Below are positions 15,278 through 22,800 of a stretch of 35,766 bases of DNA, piece by piece; within the stretch, counting starts at the first letter, position 1; each line of letters starts with the position of its first letter. The notes below the pieces were generated by a model. The model had not been told where the DNA came from. It ran no database searches and worked only from the letters and a program-made list of their open reading frames with translations. This DNA comes from DASSBQ01 sp035250505 (GTDB lineage: Bacteria; Nitrospirota; Nitrospiria; Nitrospirales; Nitrospiraceae), in NCBI GenBank assembly GCA_035250505.1, contig DATFFC010000151.1, forward strand, positions 1-35,766, given 5' to 3'. A program made the position numbers and the translations under genes.

Positions 15278-15706
15278 ATGATCAGCACACTTCGGCAACA
15301 ACTCATGTCAATGGTGGGAGTAGTGGCGATGGGGGTGGCGCTGTCGGCGTGCAACACAACCAAAGCGACGATGGATACGACGGTCAACTTTTTCTCCAGC
15401 ACGACCCCGCAGGATCTCTTTTCTCAGGACGGCCAGGTGCGGCAAGAACAGAAGATCAACCTCTTTGCCGGCGTGGCCTACGAGAGCCTTCGCCAGGAGG
15501 CGGCGGCCGGCGGCGGGCAGTATGTCACGTCGCTGGCGGCCTTATACGGAATGCCGGCGTCCAAGCACGAGCGTTTTGCGCAACTGCTGCAAGCCAAGCA
15601 CTCCGATTTGTTCATAGCGGATCTTAATGAAGATCGAACGGCGCATCTCAAGATGGTGGCTGCGCTGAATCGCGCCCTTGTGGCCGACGGGTCGCTGAAT
15701 CGATAG
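15278..15706 (+). CDS. DUF3015-like lipoprotein
   Basis: The 142-residue product follows a good GGAGG ribosome site. It has a lipoprotein signal with lipobox LSAC (Cys25). The C-terminal half has GGGQYVTSLAALYGMP, then FAQLLQAKHSDLF, a pattern like DUF3015 proteins (a stretch of E/Q-Y-L/V-T-x-LA-x-L-x-G). No catalytic motif is visible. It is followed closely by a 30-residue membrane peptide and then a beta/gamma-crystallin-like gene, so the three may be co-expressed envelope genes. The DUF3015 assignment is moderate. Confidence 0.65.
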   Translation: MISTLRQQLMSMVGVVAMGVALSACNTTKATMDTTVNFFSSTTPQDLFSQDGQVRQEQKINLFAGVAYESLRQEAAAGGGQYVTSLAALYGMPASKHERFAQLLQAKHSDLFIADLNEDRTAHLKMVAALNRALVADGSLNR

Positions 15707-15734
15707 GCCGTCGAGGCCGGGATCGGAGGAAATC

Positions 15735-15827
15735 ATGGGAACAATGGGGAAGGGATTCATCTTGTGGCTGTTGGGTGTTCCGGTCAGCATTCTGGTATTG
15801 CTCTGGTTCCTCGGTATTCTCAGATAA
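15735..15827 (+). CDS. 30-residue single-span membrane peptide
   Basis: A short frame starts at ATG 15735 right after GGAGGAAATC and ends at TAA 15825-15827. The peptide begins MGTMGKGFILWLLGVP and continues with an almost wholly hydrophobic run ending GILR, so it would form one membrane helix. Small peptides with an M-G-K-G-x-x-L-W-L-L-G-V-P start recur in bacterial genomes, to my recollection, so it may be a conserved small protein. It sits 28 bases after the lipoprotein stop. Confidence 0.6.
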   Translation: MGTMGKGFILWLLGVPVSILVLLWFLGILR

Positions 15828-15831
15828 TGCA

Positions 15832-15867
15832 ACCGCGGCACAGCCGGCGGTTTCGCCGGCCTGCGGT
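15832..15867 (+). promoter_or_regulatory. Two-tier hairpin upstream of the crystallin-like gene
   Basis: GCCGGCG/CGCCGGC pair perfectly around a GTTT loop (15843-15860), and an outer ACCGC (15832-15836) can pair with GCGGT (15863-15867). It lies directly before the AAAGGAGG ribosome site of the next gene. It could terminate upstream transcription or shield/expose the ribosome site. Confidence 0.45.
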
Positions 15868-15887
15868 CGCGAAAGGAGGCTCTTGTC

Positions 15888-16289
15888 ATGCTGTCCTGCG
15901 GGCGGTTCGTTCTCGTGACCCTTTTCACACTGCCGGCATTCCTGATGACCGGCCTGCTTCCTAGCCATGCAGCCGATCTCGAGATGCAGATCGTCGACAA
16001 GAATTGCTGGATCGAGATCTTCGAGGACGACGATTTCGATGCGGATGATCCCCATGTCAAGCTCTATGGTCCCAAAGAGTTCGCGACGCTCAAGAATGTC
16101 GGTGGAAAGGACTGGAGCAATGACATTGAAAGCGTCATCGTCGGATCCAATGCGACCGTGCGGGCCTACGAGGACAAGGATTTCAAGGGGACCGAAATTG
16201 CTTTCGCACCAGGACAGCGGGTCCAGAATCTCGGCAAGCTGGACATGGCGAACGATATTGAGTCAATGAAAATCTCCTGCGGGAAATAA
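15888..16289 (+). CDS. Secreted beta/gamma-crystallin-like protein
   Basis: The 133-residue product has a signal peptide (to about residue 29, SHAAD) and a strong AAAGGAGG ribosome site. Two Greek-key motifs follow: IEIFEDDDF to SNDIESV (about 41-85) and VRAYEDKDFKG to ANDIESM (about 90-128). Each ends in NDIES, close to the N/D-N/D-x-x-S/T-S calcium-binding consensus of microbial beta/gamma-crystallins but lacking the last serine. Cys40 and Cys131 flank the domain and may form a disulfide. Calcium-dependent stability or an envelope structural role is inferred. Confidence 0.85.
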   Translation: MLSCGRFVLVTLFTLPAFLMTGLLPSHAADLEMQIVDKNCWIEIFEDDDFDADDPHVKLYGPKEFATLKNVGGKDWSNDIESVIVGSNATVRAYEDKDFKGTEIAFAPGQRVQNLGKLDMANDIESMKISCGK

Positions 16290-16320
16290 CCCCGCCCCAT
16301 CCATGATTCGCATTTTCACG

Positions 16321-16367
16321 CGTCTGCGGGAGTGATCTCCTGTCTCGTCGGAGATCACCCGCGGACG
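16321..16367. terminator. Long bidirectional terminator hairpin
   Basis: TGATCTCC/GGAGATCA pair perfectly around a 9-base loop, and the stem extends outward through GCGGG/CCCGC and CGTCTG/CGGACG with a small bulge, giving about 18 pairs. TTCGTTTCC follows on the plus strand. It lies between the convergent crystallin-like and AI-2E-family genes. Confidence 0.75.
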
Positions 16368-16378
16368 TTCGTTTCCAC

Positions 16379-17503
16379 TCACTTGCCCATGAACTCTCCT
16401 ACAGGAGCCAGGATCTCGATGTGTTCGCAGAGGATTTTAAAGGCGACCATGAGAGGAACGGCCAACAACGCGCCCGGGATGCCCCAAATCCATCCCCAGA
16501 TCATGAGACCGATCAGCAGCACGACCGGATTCAGTTCGAGCCGGTGACCCACGATCATCGGATAGGCAAGTGATCCTTCAATGACGGCCAACGCGGCATA
16601 GGTCCCTGCGACGGCAAACATCCATCCTACGCTCTCGAACGTCATGGCCGCGACGAGGGTGACCACCGTCACGCCGACCATGTGTCCGAGATATGGAATG
16701 AACGTCAGAAAAGCGGCCATTACGCCCCAAAGCAGAGGATTGGGCATTCCCAGCGCCGCCATAGCGGCGCCCACCGCAATTCCCAATCCGCAATTGATGC
16801 AGCTCACCGTAAAAAGATAGGACGCCAGTTGCCCCTCGATTTCACGGACAATCTCCACCGCCCGCTTCTTATCCGCCGGCCGGTGGAGCACTTTGATGAC
16901 CTTCTGAAGGAACAGATCACCGGAGGACAGAAAGAAATACAGCAGGACCAACATCGCGGCGAGCCCCGCGAGCAATTCTCCCGTCAGACTGAATATTTTG
17001 AACTGCCAGGCATTCCCCTTCACGACCACCTGTTGGACTTTCTTGGAATCGTCCGGACTAGCCGCCTTCGAGAGCAGATCGGTCGCCTTGCTCATCTCCT
17101 CCATCGGCTTTTTGAGTACGCGAAGCTTGTACTCCGCTTCAGTAAAGGCGGCAGGCGCTTTGGCGATCCACTCCGCCGCCGGCTCTCCTAAGCGCGAGAG
17201 TCCGTAGGCCAGGACCAATACGAACATAGATAGGAAAAGCGCGGCGCCGACCGGTTCCGGGATCTTGACCTTCTTCATACGGCGTACCACGGGCGCCAGT
17301 AAGACGGATAGCATCACGGCGATTGCGATAGGGAGGAAGACCACTCGGCCGAAATGGAGCGTATATAGAATGCCGAGAATAAAGAGGCCGATTAGGGCGA
17401 CGGAATGCTGACGGGGCAAGCTCTCCATCGCCCGAACCAAGGCGCCCATACGTTGTCCGCTCTCGGCAGCTCCGGCATGGGGCAAAGGATCAATCCCGGC
17501 CAT
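16379..17503 (-). CDS. AI-2E family (PerM-like) membrane transporter
   Basis: This 374-residue protein has about eight membrane helices in the AI-2E exporter layout: two N-terminal helices (VALIGLFILGILYTLHFGRVV, PIAIAVMLSVLLAP), one after RRMKK, a periplasmic helical segment, then a C-terminal block with PNPLLWGVMAAFLTFIPYLG and GHRLELNPVVLLIGLMIWG. The family exports small molecules or ions; substrate is unknown. It lies 24 bases after the glycosyltransferase stop and on the same strand, with AAGGGA before its ATG, so it is probably the last gene of the polyene operon. Confidence 0.88.
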   Translation of the reverse strand: MAGIDPLPHAGAAESGQRMGALVRAMESLPRQHSVALIGLFILGILYTLHFGRVVFLPIAIAVMLSVLLAPVVRRMKKVKIPEPVGAALFLSMFVLVLAYGLSRLGEPAAEWIAKAPAAFTEAEYKLRVLKKPMEEMSKATDLLSKAASPDDSKKVQQVVVKGNAWQFKIFSLTGELLAGLAAMLVLLYFFLSSGDLFLQKVIKVLHRPADKKRAVEIVREIEGQLASYLFTVSCINCGLGIAVGAAMAALGMPNPLLWGVMAAFLTFIPYLGHMVGVTVVTLVAAMTFESVGWMFAVAGTYAALAVIEGSLAYPMIVGHRLELNPVVLLIGLMIWGWIWGIPGALLAVPLMVAFKILCEHIEILAPVGEFMGK

Positions 17504-17527
17504 GTTTTGTCGTCCCTTACAGCCGAA

Positions 17528-19633
17528 TCAGTACCGCGCGTCCGGCATCCGCTCCCCATTCCTCTCCCGTGCCGGCGCTTCGAACCCGGAGGCCTCCTCA
17601 TGGCCGGCTGACGTCGATCCTGGAACCACCACGCGCCCACGGCCGAGTACAAGGAGATCATCCAGCAGGGCTGCAAAACGGTCGCTCATGGGTCGTGATT
17701 GCATCAGGGTTTTCAGCGATTGGGCGCGCCGTCGATACTGCGGAGTACTCAGGACCCGCCGCGCGGCGTTCGTCACGGCAGCGACGGTCACCTGCCCGGC
17801 TCGGACGATCTTTCCGAGACCATTGTCCGTCACATAATGCATCATGAGATATTGATCGAGGTTATTCGGAATGCCGAGGACGGGAACGCCTGCTCCAATC
17901 GCCTGATACACCGTAGCGCTTCCTCCGTTGCAGATCACCAGATCGGCTTTCGCCGCTGCCTCGCCGCCGGGAAGGTACTCGGACATCCAAACATGGGAGG
18001 ATACGGTACCGGGAAAGCGCCGTCCGGCGGTCGACACCATCACGGCGATCCCGAGCCCTTCGAGTGCCTCCAATACGAACGGCAACAGATCGATCCTTCC
18101 CGAGGACCCGAGCGTCACGTAGGCCAGCGGCCGATCGTCCGGCAGGCTCTCCCACCACGGCGGTTTGGTGCCGGCCGACCATAAGACAGGACCGAGATAG
18201 TGATGATGCGCCGGCAAGCCGAAGGTCGGAACAAATTCGGGAAGATCCGCGTACAGCGTGTGGTCCGCCTCCGTGAACATCCACGCCAGGCTATGGCCGA
18301 CGATCGGCAATCCATGCTCGCGCCGGACCTTGTTGAGCGCTCTTGCATGATGGGCAAACACCAGCGGTCTCATGAGGCTGAATAGCACCTGACCGATCCG
18401 GGGTCCGAACCGTTCCGTGATGGCCAGTTCCGGCACGGTGACCCGTGGCCTCGCATAAGGACTCCAATGGGCGTTCGTCACGGTCAAGTACGGCACAGCG
18501 GCCGCGCGGGCGCTCACCGAAAGGGACAGTCGAAAATCGCCGACCACGACGGCCGGCTCGATGTCGGCGATCACCCGCAGATCCTCCTTCACGTAACCGC
18601 GCAACTCGGGAATCGTATAGAGCGGACAACCGGTCGCCAATCGCTCTTGAAACTGCTCACTGCGGATCGACTGAATCGGATGCAGGTGGAACGGCACACC
18701 GGAAAACAGCGTCCGATACCGTGGGTCGCAGGCCAGATGGATTTCATACCGGCTGTGGTCCAACGATTGTGCGAGCGCGACGGCCCGGGCGACATGAGCC
18801 AAGGTGACCGCTTCTGCAAAGAATAGGAGGCGTTGACGTGGCCCGGTCCTTCCTTCCACGCCGGGGGGGTACATCACGGCAGCGGTCGGCGCAAGAGTCG
18901 GCCGGCGGCGGCTCCGCACCAGCGCCGGGAGGTCCATTCGCCTAGCCAGCAATTTTCTCGCGACCATGCGGGTGATTCCGGCAATATCCTTCACCTGCCG
19001 GAAATGACTTCGCCGCAGATGTCGTCCGTACACCGCGGAAACCGGGACGGAACGAATCGCAACGCCGTGCCGCCCTGCTTCAATCAGCAACTCGCTTTCG
19101 AAGACGAAGCCCTTCGTTCGGTCGCACGCGAGTGCCAGCGCGCTGAGCAGGATGGCCGGATAGAGACGGAATCCCGATTGGCTGTCCGCGATAGGCTGCC
19201 CGGAGGCCCAAGACAACCAGAAATTCGCCACACGATTCGCCACGTATCGTGCCATTGGGATGGCATGAGCGTCATGGAGGCGCGAGCCGATGATGATCGC
19301 GCCCGGAACCCGCCGATGCAGAGCCAGCAAGGCGGGGATAGATTCCGGCTCATGTTGACCGTCCCCATCCAGCGTGATGACGGCGGTCGCCCCAAGACCG
19401 ATGGCCTCCTGCATGCCGCGCCATAGAGTCGCCGCCTTGCCGAGATTACGCTCGTGCCGCAGAAGCATGATCGGCAGATCCTGTACCGCTTCCACCGTCC
19501 CGTCGCTTGATCCATCATCGACGACGATGACGTGCGACACGTGCGCCAGCGCGCGTGCCGCGATATCGGCGATTGTCGCGGCCTCGTTGTAGGCCGGAAT
19601 GACAACGACATAGTGTGGGCTTGACGGGCTCAT
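17528..19633 (-). CDS. GT2-GT1 fused glycosyltransferase
   Basis: The true start is ATG 19633, overlapping the reductase stop as ATGA; the longer open frame upstream is an out-of-frame shadow of the reductase. Of 701 residues, about 1-240 form a GT2 domain like dolichyl-phosphate mannosyltransferase (VVIPAYNEA, DDGSSDGT at 39-46, DGDGQH at 89-94, ADSQSGFRLYP at 149-159). From about 266 on is a GT-B, GT1-like (UGT/MurG-type) domain with VICNGGSATVYQAIGAG and GVPVLGIPNNLDQ. There are no obvious membrane helices. Two sugar-transfer domains in one polypeptide suggest sequential or alternative sugar additions to the cluster product. GT2-only enzymes are the usual partners in aryl-polyene clusters. 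Confidence 0.85.
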   Translation of the reverse strand: MSPSSPHYVVVIPAYNEAATIADIAARALAHVSHVIVVDDGSSDGTVEAVQDLPIMLLRHERNLGKAATLWRGMQEAIGLGATAVITLDGDGQHEPESIPALLALHRRVPGAIIIGSRLHDAHAIPMARYVANRVANFWLSWASGQPIADSQSGFRLYPAILLSALALACDRTKGFVFESELLIEAGRHGVAIRSVPVSAVYGRHLRRSHFRQVKDIAGITRMVARKLLARRMDLPALVRSRRRPTLAPTAAVMYPPGVEGRTGPRQRLLFFAEAVTLAHVARAVALAQSLDHSRYEIHLACDPRYRTLFSGVPFHLHPIQSIRSEQFQERLATGCPLYTIPELRGYVKEDLRVIADIEPAVVVGDFRLSLSVSARAAAVPYLTVTNAHWSPYARPRVTVPELAITERFGPRIGQVLFSLMRPLVFAHHARALNKVRREHGLPIVGHSLAWMFTEADHTLYADLPEFVPTFGLPAHHHYLGPVLWSAGTKPPWWESLPDDRPLAYVTLGSSGRIDLLPFVLEALEGLGIAVMVSTAGRRFPGTVSSHVWMSEYLPGGEAAAKADLVICNGGSATVYQAIGAGVPVLGIPNNLDQYLMMHYVTDNGLGKIVRAGQVTVAAVTNAARRVLSTPQYRRRAQSLKTLMQSRPMSDRFAALLDDLLVLGRGRVVVPGSTSAGHEEASGFEAPARERNGERMPDARY

Positions 19634-20352
19634 GCCATCGCTCCGTTCACCGAGATGATCTGGCCGGAAAGGTACGACGCGGCATCGGACACCAAATACG
19701 TGACCATACTCGCCACCTCGGCCGGAGCGCCGGCCCGCTTCATCGGAACGAGCCGCGCAATCGTTTGCGCATCGAACAGCGCGCCGGTCGAAGGCGTCGC
19801 CATGATGCCGGGCGCGACGGCATTCACCGTGATGCCCCGCGAGGACAATTCCAGGGCCAGCGCTTTTGTCGCCCCATGAAGGCCGGCCTTGGCCGCGGCA
19901 TAGTTCACCTGACCTCGATTGCCGATCAGGCCGCTGACCGAGGTGATGGTCACGATGCGGCCCCATCGACTGCGGATCATCGGCAGCAGCAGCGGCTGCG
20001 TCACGTGAAAGAACCCCTTCAGCGACACATCGATGACGCTGCTCCATTGGTCGGCGGTCATGCCGGCCATCGGCGCGTCTCGATAGACGCCGGCGTTGTT
20101 GACCAAAATTTGAACGGCGCCCGCTTGCAGCAGTTTGTCCAAGGCCGCATGGGTCTCTTGATAGTCCGTGACATCGAAGCCTACCGGTTCAGCCGATCCA
20201 CCCTCGGCACAAATCGACTCGGCGAGGAACTGGGCCCGGTCCGGATGGCGGTGACCATGAACAATGACGTGCAGACCGGCCGAAGCGAGCTCGCGACAAA
20301 TGGCCGTCCCAATCGCTCCGCTCCCTCCGGTGACCAAAGCCCGTTTTCTCAT
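19630..20352 (-). CDS. 3-oxoacyl-ACP reductase (FabG/ApeQ-like)
   Basis: This short-chain dehydrogenase (240 residues from ATG 20352) reduces the beta-keto group of the growing chain with NADPH. It shows TGGSGAIG for cofactor binding, NNAG, a catalytic Ser in ITSVSG, and YAAAK. I chose ATG 20352 because it overlaps the upstream stop as ATGA; an ATG at 20376 would add eight residues without the typical start of the fold. It corresponds to the ketoreductase of aryl-polyene clusters (ApeQ). Confidence 0.88.
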   Translation of the reverse strand: MRKRALVTGGSGAIGTAICRELASAGLHVIVHGHRHPDRAQFLAESICAEGGSAEPVGFDVTDYQETHAALDKLLQAGAVQILVNNAGVYRDAPMAGMTADQWSSVIDVSLKGFFHVTQPLLLPMIRSRWGRIVTITSVSGLIGNRGQVNYAAAKAGLHGATKALALELSSRGITVNAVAPGIMATPSTGALFDAQTIARLVPMKRAGAPAEVASMVTYLVSDAASYLSGQIISVNGAMA

Positions 20353-20819
20353 CGGGGCATCTCGGACATCGTGCAATTCCGCCTCGGATCTTCCGTCGTC
20401 TGGGACACGATGATTGAGAGCCTTCCCGTCAGGATGAGGCGTTCGCCGGCTGTCACCGACACCTCATAAATGTGTCCCGACTCGTGTTGCAACAGAACAT
20501 CGGCATGGATCATGAGGGATTCTTCGACATTGTCCAGACGCCCCACGGATACGGCGACATCCCGAACGGCGACTAAGAAGCCGGCGCTCGCCTGCCGGCC
20601 GGCCGCCCCTCGCAAGAGGGCGACGTGCACTGCGATTGCCTGCCCGCCGTATTCGATCGCAGACGAAGCGGGAAGGCCGCACCCATCACGGAGAGGGTGG
20701 TTGGGGTTGCGGTGGCTCGTCGCGCGACACACAATCCGCGTTTCGCTCCAGTCCTCAATGCTATCCAGCAAACACATGGCGCCTTGATGAGGGATGAGTT
20801 CCGCGACGTCGATCCGCAT
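20349..20819 (-). CDS. Hotdog-fold 3-hydroxyacyl-ACP dehydratase (ApeP-like)
   Basis: The 156-residue product begins IPHQGAMCLLD, which matches the N-terminus of ApeP-type dehydratases, and has LPASSAIEYGGQAIAVH, the central helix region of a hotdog fold. In the aryl-polyene system an ApeP-type subunit works with an ApeI-type subunit; the likely ApeI partner here is at 26581-26910. It starts one base after the stop of the chain-length-factor-like gene. Confidence 0.8.
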   Translation of the reverse strand: MRIDVAELIPHQGAMCLLDSIEDWSETRIVCRATSHRNPNHPLRDGCGLPASSAIEYGGQAIAVHVALLRGAAGRQASAGFLVAVRDVAVSVGRLDNVEESLMIHADVLLQHESGHIYEVSVTAGERLILTGRLSIIVSQTTEDPRRNCTMSEMPR

Positions 20820-20820
20820 G

Positions 20821-21606
20821 TCAGTCCCCGCAGGACACGATGAGACTCAGGGAGTCGAGATAATCGAGACAGACAGTCTCCGATCCGCCGCCGGCCAAGG
20901 CCGCCAGGAGCGGCAGGCATTGGGCCGCAGGATTATCGTGCAAACTCTCTTCGATGCCGGGTGGTGGACTCGTCGCGACGCGACGGGGTTCCAGCGTGAT
21001 GTTCCATCGCATCGGCCCCGAGGCCGTCGCTTCAGGAATCAGCAGCAGCGCAACCGCGAACCGATGGATCACGGGCCGTACCGCATGGAGCGGAGCGGGG
21101 AACGGGATGTCCGACGCGACCAGCAGCACCGCCCGCCGCTCCACGGCCACCTGCGCCGCCGCCTCCAGCAGACCCGCCGCGAACGACACGTCGTAGGCAC
21201 AGAGACTTGTCGAGCTAGCCCGTGAGCCGGTCGCAATGCTCCAGTAGCCCGCGGGGGCGTTATAGACCGAGTTGTGGAACATCGTCGGCGACACGTCCCG
21301 CGCGGGACCGGCCAAGGACTCGCAGATCTTATGTGTGATCTCGCCGTCTCCATCCGACGAGGCAAAGACGGTCGCGACATCATCGGCCGGCACATCGGCT
21401 CCGCGGAGCGCTTCCTGCGCCACCGCTACAGCCAAACGAGCCGCGTCGCTGCTGCGCCGCCGCTCGGTCGCCGGTAGGATATCCGGAATCGGTTGGCTCG
21501 TCGGGCGAAGTCGGTACGGCTCCTCCCCACGCAGGATGGACCGCGTGGCGGTCCATCCTTCCAGACCCGGACCCAGCACTCCCACTGCCTGGACATAGCA
21601 TTCCAT
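20821..21606 (-). CDS. Ketosynthase-like chain-length-factor subunit (ApeC-like)
   Basis: At 261 residues this is shorter than a full ketosynthase (about 400) and has only the N-terminal ketosynthase-like fold, as in the chain-length-factor family that pairs with the ketosynthase. Its MFHNSVYNAPAGYWSIATG and SFAAGLLEAA are typical of the family. Cys136 (SLCAYD) aligns with the nucleophile position of the real ketosynthase, but the two C-terminal histidines of an active enzyme are missing with the C-terminal half. It follows the ketosynthase with no gap (TAA then ATG). It probably fixes chain length as a heterodimer partner. Confidence 0.82.
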   Translation of the reverse strand: MECYVQAVGVLGPGLEGWTATRSILRGEEPYRLRPTSQPIPDILPATERRRSSDAARLAVAVAQEALRGADVPADDVATVFASSDGDGEITHKICESLAGPARDVSPTMFHNSVYNAPAGYWSIATGSRASSTSLCAYDVSFAAGLLEAAAQVAVERRAVLLVASDIPFPAPLHAVRPVIHRFAVALLLIPEATASGPMRWNITLEPRRVATSPPPGIEESLHDNPAAQCLPLLAALAGGGSETVCLDYLDSLSLIVSCGD

Positions 21607-22800
21607 TTACAGTGTCTTCCCGAAGATGAGGCTGCAGTTATTGCCGCCGAAGCCGAATGAATTGCTGACGACCCGCTGCAAAGGCTGGTACATCCCGTTC
21701 ATGACAATATGACTTCGGAGGTGCGGATCGATCGCGTTCGTGTTCACCGTGCCCGGCACAAAGTCGTGGCGGAGGCACAGGGCCGAGAGCACGGCCTCCG
21801 TGATGCCGGCGGCTCCGAGCGTATGGCCCGTTGCGCCTTTGGTGGAACTGCATGGGGTGCCGGCGCCGAAGATCCGGTAGACGGCCTGATCTTCCGCCAC
21901 ATCGTTCGCCGGCGTGCCGGTGCCATGCAAATTGACATAGCCGATATCAACGGCTTTGAGGGCCGCCCGGTCGAGAGCCTGCTCCATCGCGAGCGCCGCT
22001 CCCTTGCCTTCCGGCTGGGGCGTGGACATGTGATAGGCGTCGCTGCTTTCCCCATATCCCAACAATGCGATATCCGCCTTGCCCCGTCCCGGCCGCTCCA
22101 GCAACATGAAGCCAGCCGCCTCCCCGATCGAGAGTCCATTTCGGGTCGCGTCGCACGGACGGCACGGACGATCCGAAAGAAGCCCGAGCGAGGCGAACCC
22201 ATACAAGGTCATGAGGCAGAGGCTGTCCACACCGCCCACGACGACGGCATCGCAGAATCCGGACGCGATCCATCGCGCTGCGCCGGCAAAGACCTTGGCG
22301 CTGGACGAGCAGGCGGTCGACACAGAGGCGACGGGGCCGGCAAGCTGAAGATGGCGCCGGACAAACTCGCTGACTGAAAACAGATTCTGTGTCTGACGAT
22401 ATCGAAAATCGCCCGGCAACATGCCATCGGGACGCCGGCGTTGATAGGCCAGTTCCGCTTCCAAAATTCCGGACGTCGTGGTCCCGAGCAGTACCCCGAC
22501 TCGTTCAGGGCCATAGCCATGCCTCGCCTGCTCAACCGCCCGTTCAAATCCATCCTGCATCAGCCCCAACAATGCCAGGCGATTGTTCCGACAGTCCCAT
22601 TCGGCCGACTCCTCGGGAATGATCCGTTGTTCCAGCTCCGTGATTCGGCCGATCCACGTCTTGACGGTCGCATCTTCGAAATCGTTGGGTCGTAACCCGC
22701 TGCGGCCTTCACGCAAGGCCTCCCATGTCGCCGACAGACCGAGACCGAGCGGGTTTGCTGTCGCGATGGCGGTCACGGGCACGGGCTCCATCACCTTCAC
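21607..22800 (-). CDS. Beta-ketoacyl-ACP synthase (ApeO-like)
   Basis: This is a full ketosynthase for decarboxylative chain extension. It has the active-site Cys164 (VSTACSSSAK), a histidine in NLHGTGTPANDV and a second in GATGHTLGAAG, with GFGGNN near the C-terminus. I chose GTG 22800 (397 residues) because it overlaps the exporter stop as GTGA, a pattern seen elsewhere in this operon; ATG 22791 is nearly as good. The N-terminus then reads VTAIATANPLGLG. It is expected to pair with the chain-length-factor-like product encoded next. Confidence 0.9.
   Translation of the reverse strand: MKVMEPVPVTAIATANPLGLGLSATWEALREGRSGLRPNDFEDATVKTWIGRITELEQRIIPEESAEWDCRNNRLALLGLMQDGFERAVEQARHGYGPERVGVLLGTTTSGILEAELAYQRRRPDGMLPGDFRYRQTQNLFSVSEFVRRHLQLAGPVASVSTACSSSAKVFAGAARWIASGFCDAVVVGGVDSLCLMTLYGFASLGLLSDRPCRPCDATRNGLSIGEAAGFMLLERPGRGKADIALLGYGESSDAYHMSTPQPEGKGAALAMEQALDRAALKAVDIGYVNLHGTGTPANDVAEDQAVYRIFGAGTPCSSTKGATGHTLGAAGITEAVLSALCLRHDFVPGTVNTNAIDPHLRSHIVMNGMYQPLQRVVSNSFGFGGNNCSLIFGKTL

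Noticed and set aside
17528..20047. A 839-residue reading frame including 138 extra N-terminal residues for the glycosyltransferase
   Set aside because: The extra part lies over the reductase gene in another frame and has low-complexity Arg-rich composition; ATG 19633 overlaps the reductase stop as ATGA and starts the GT2 fold.
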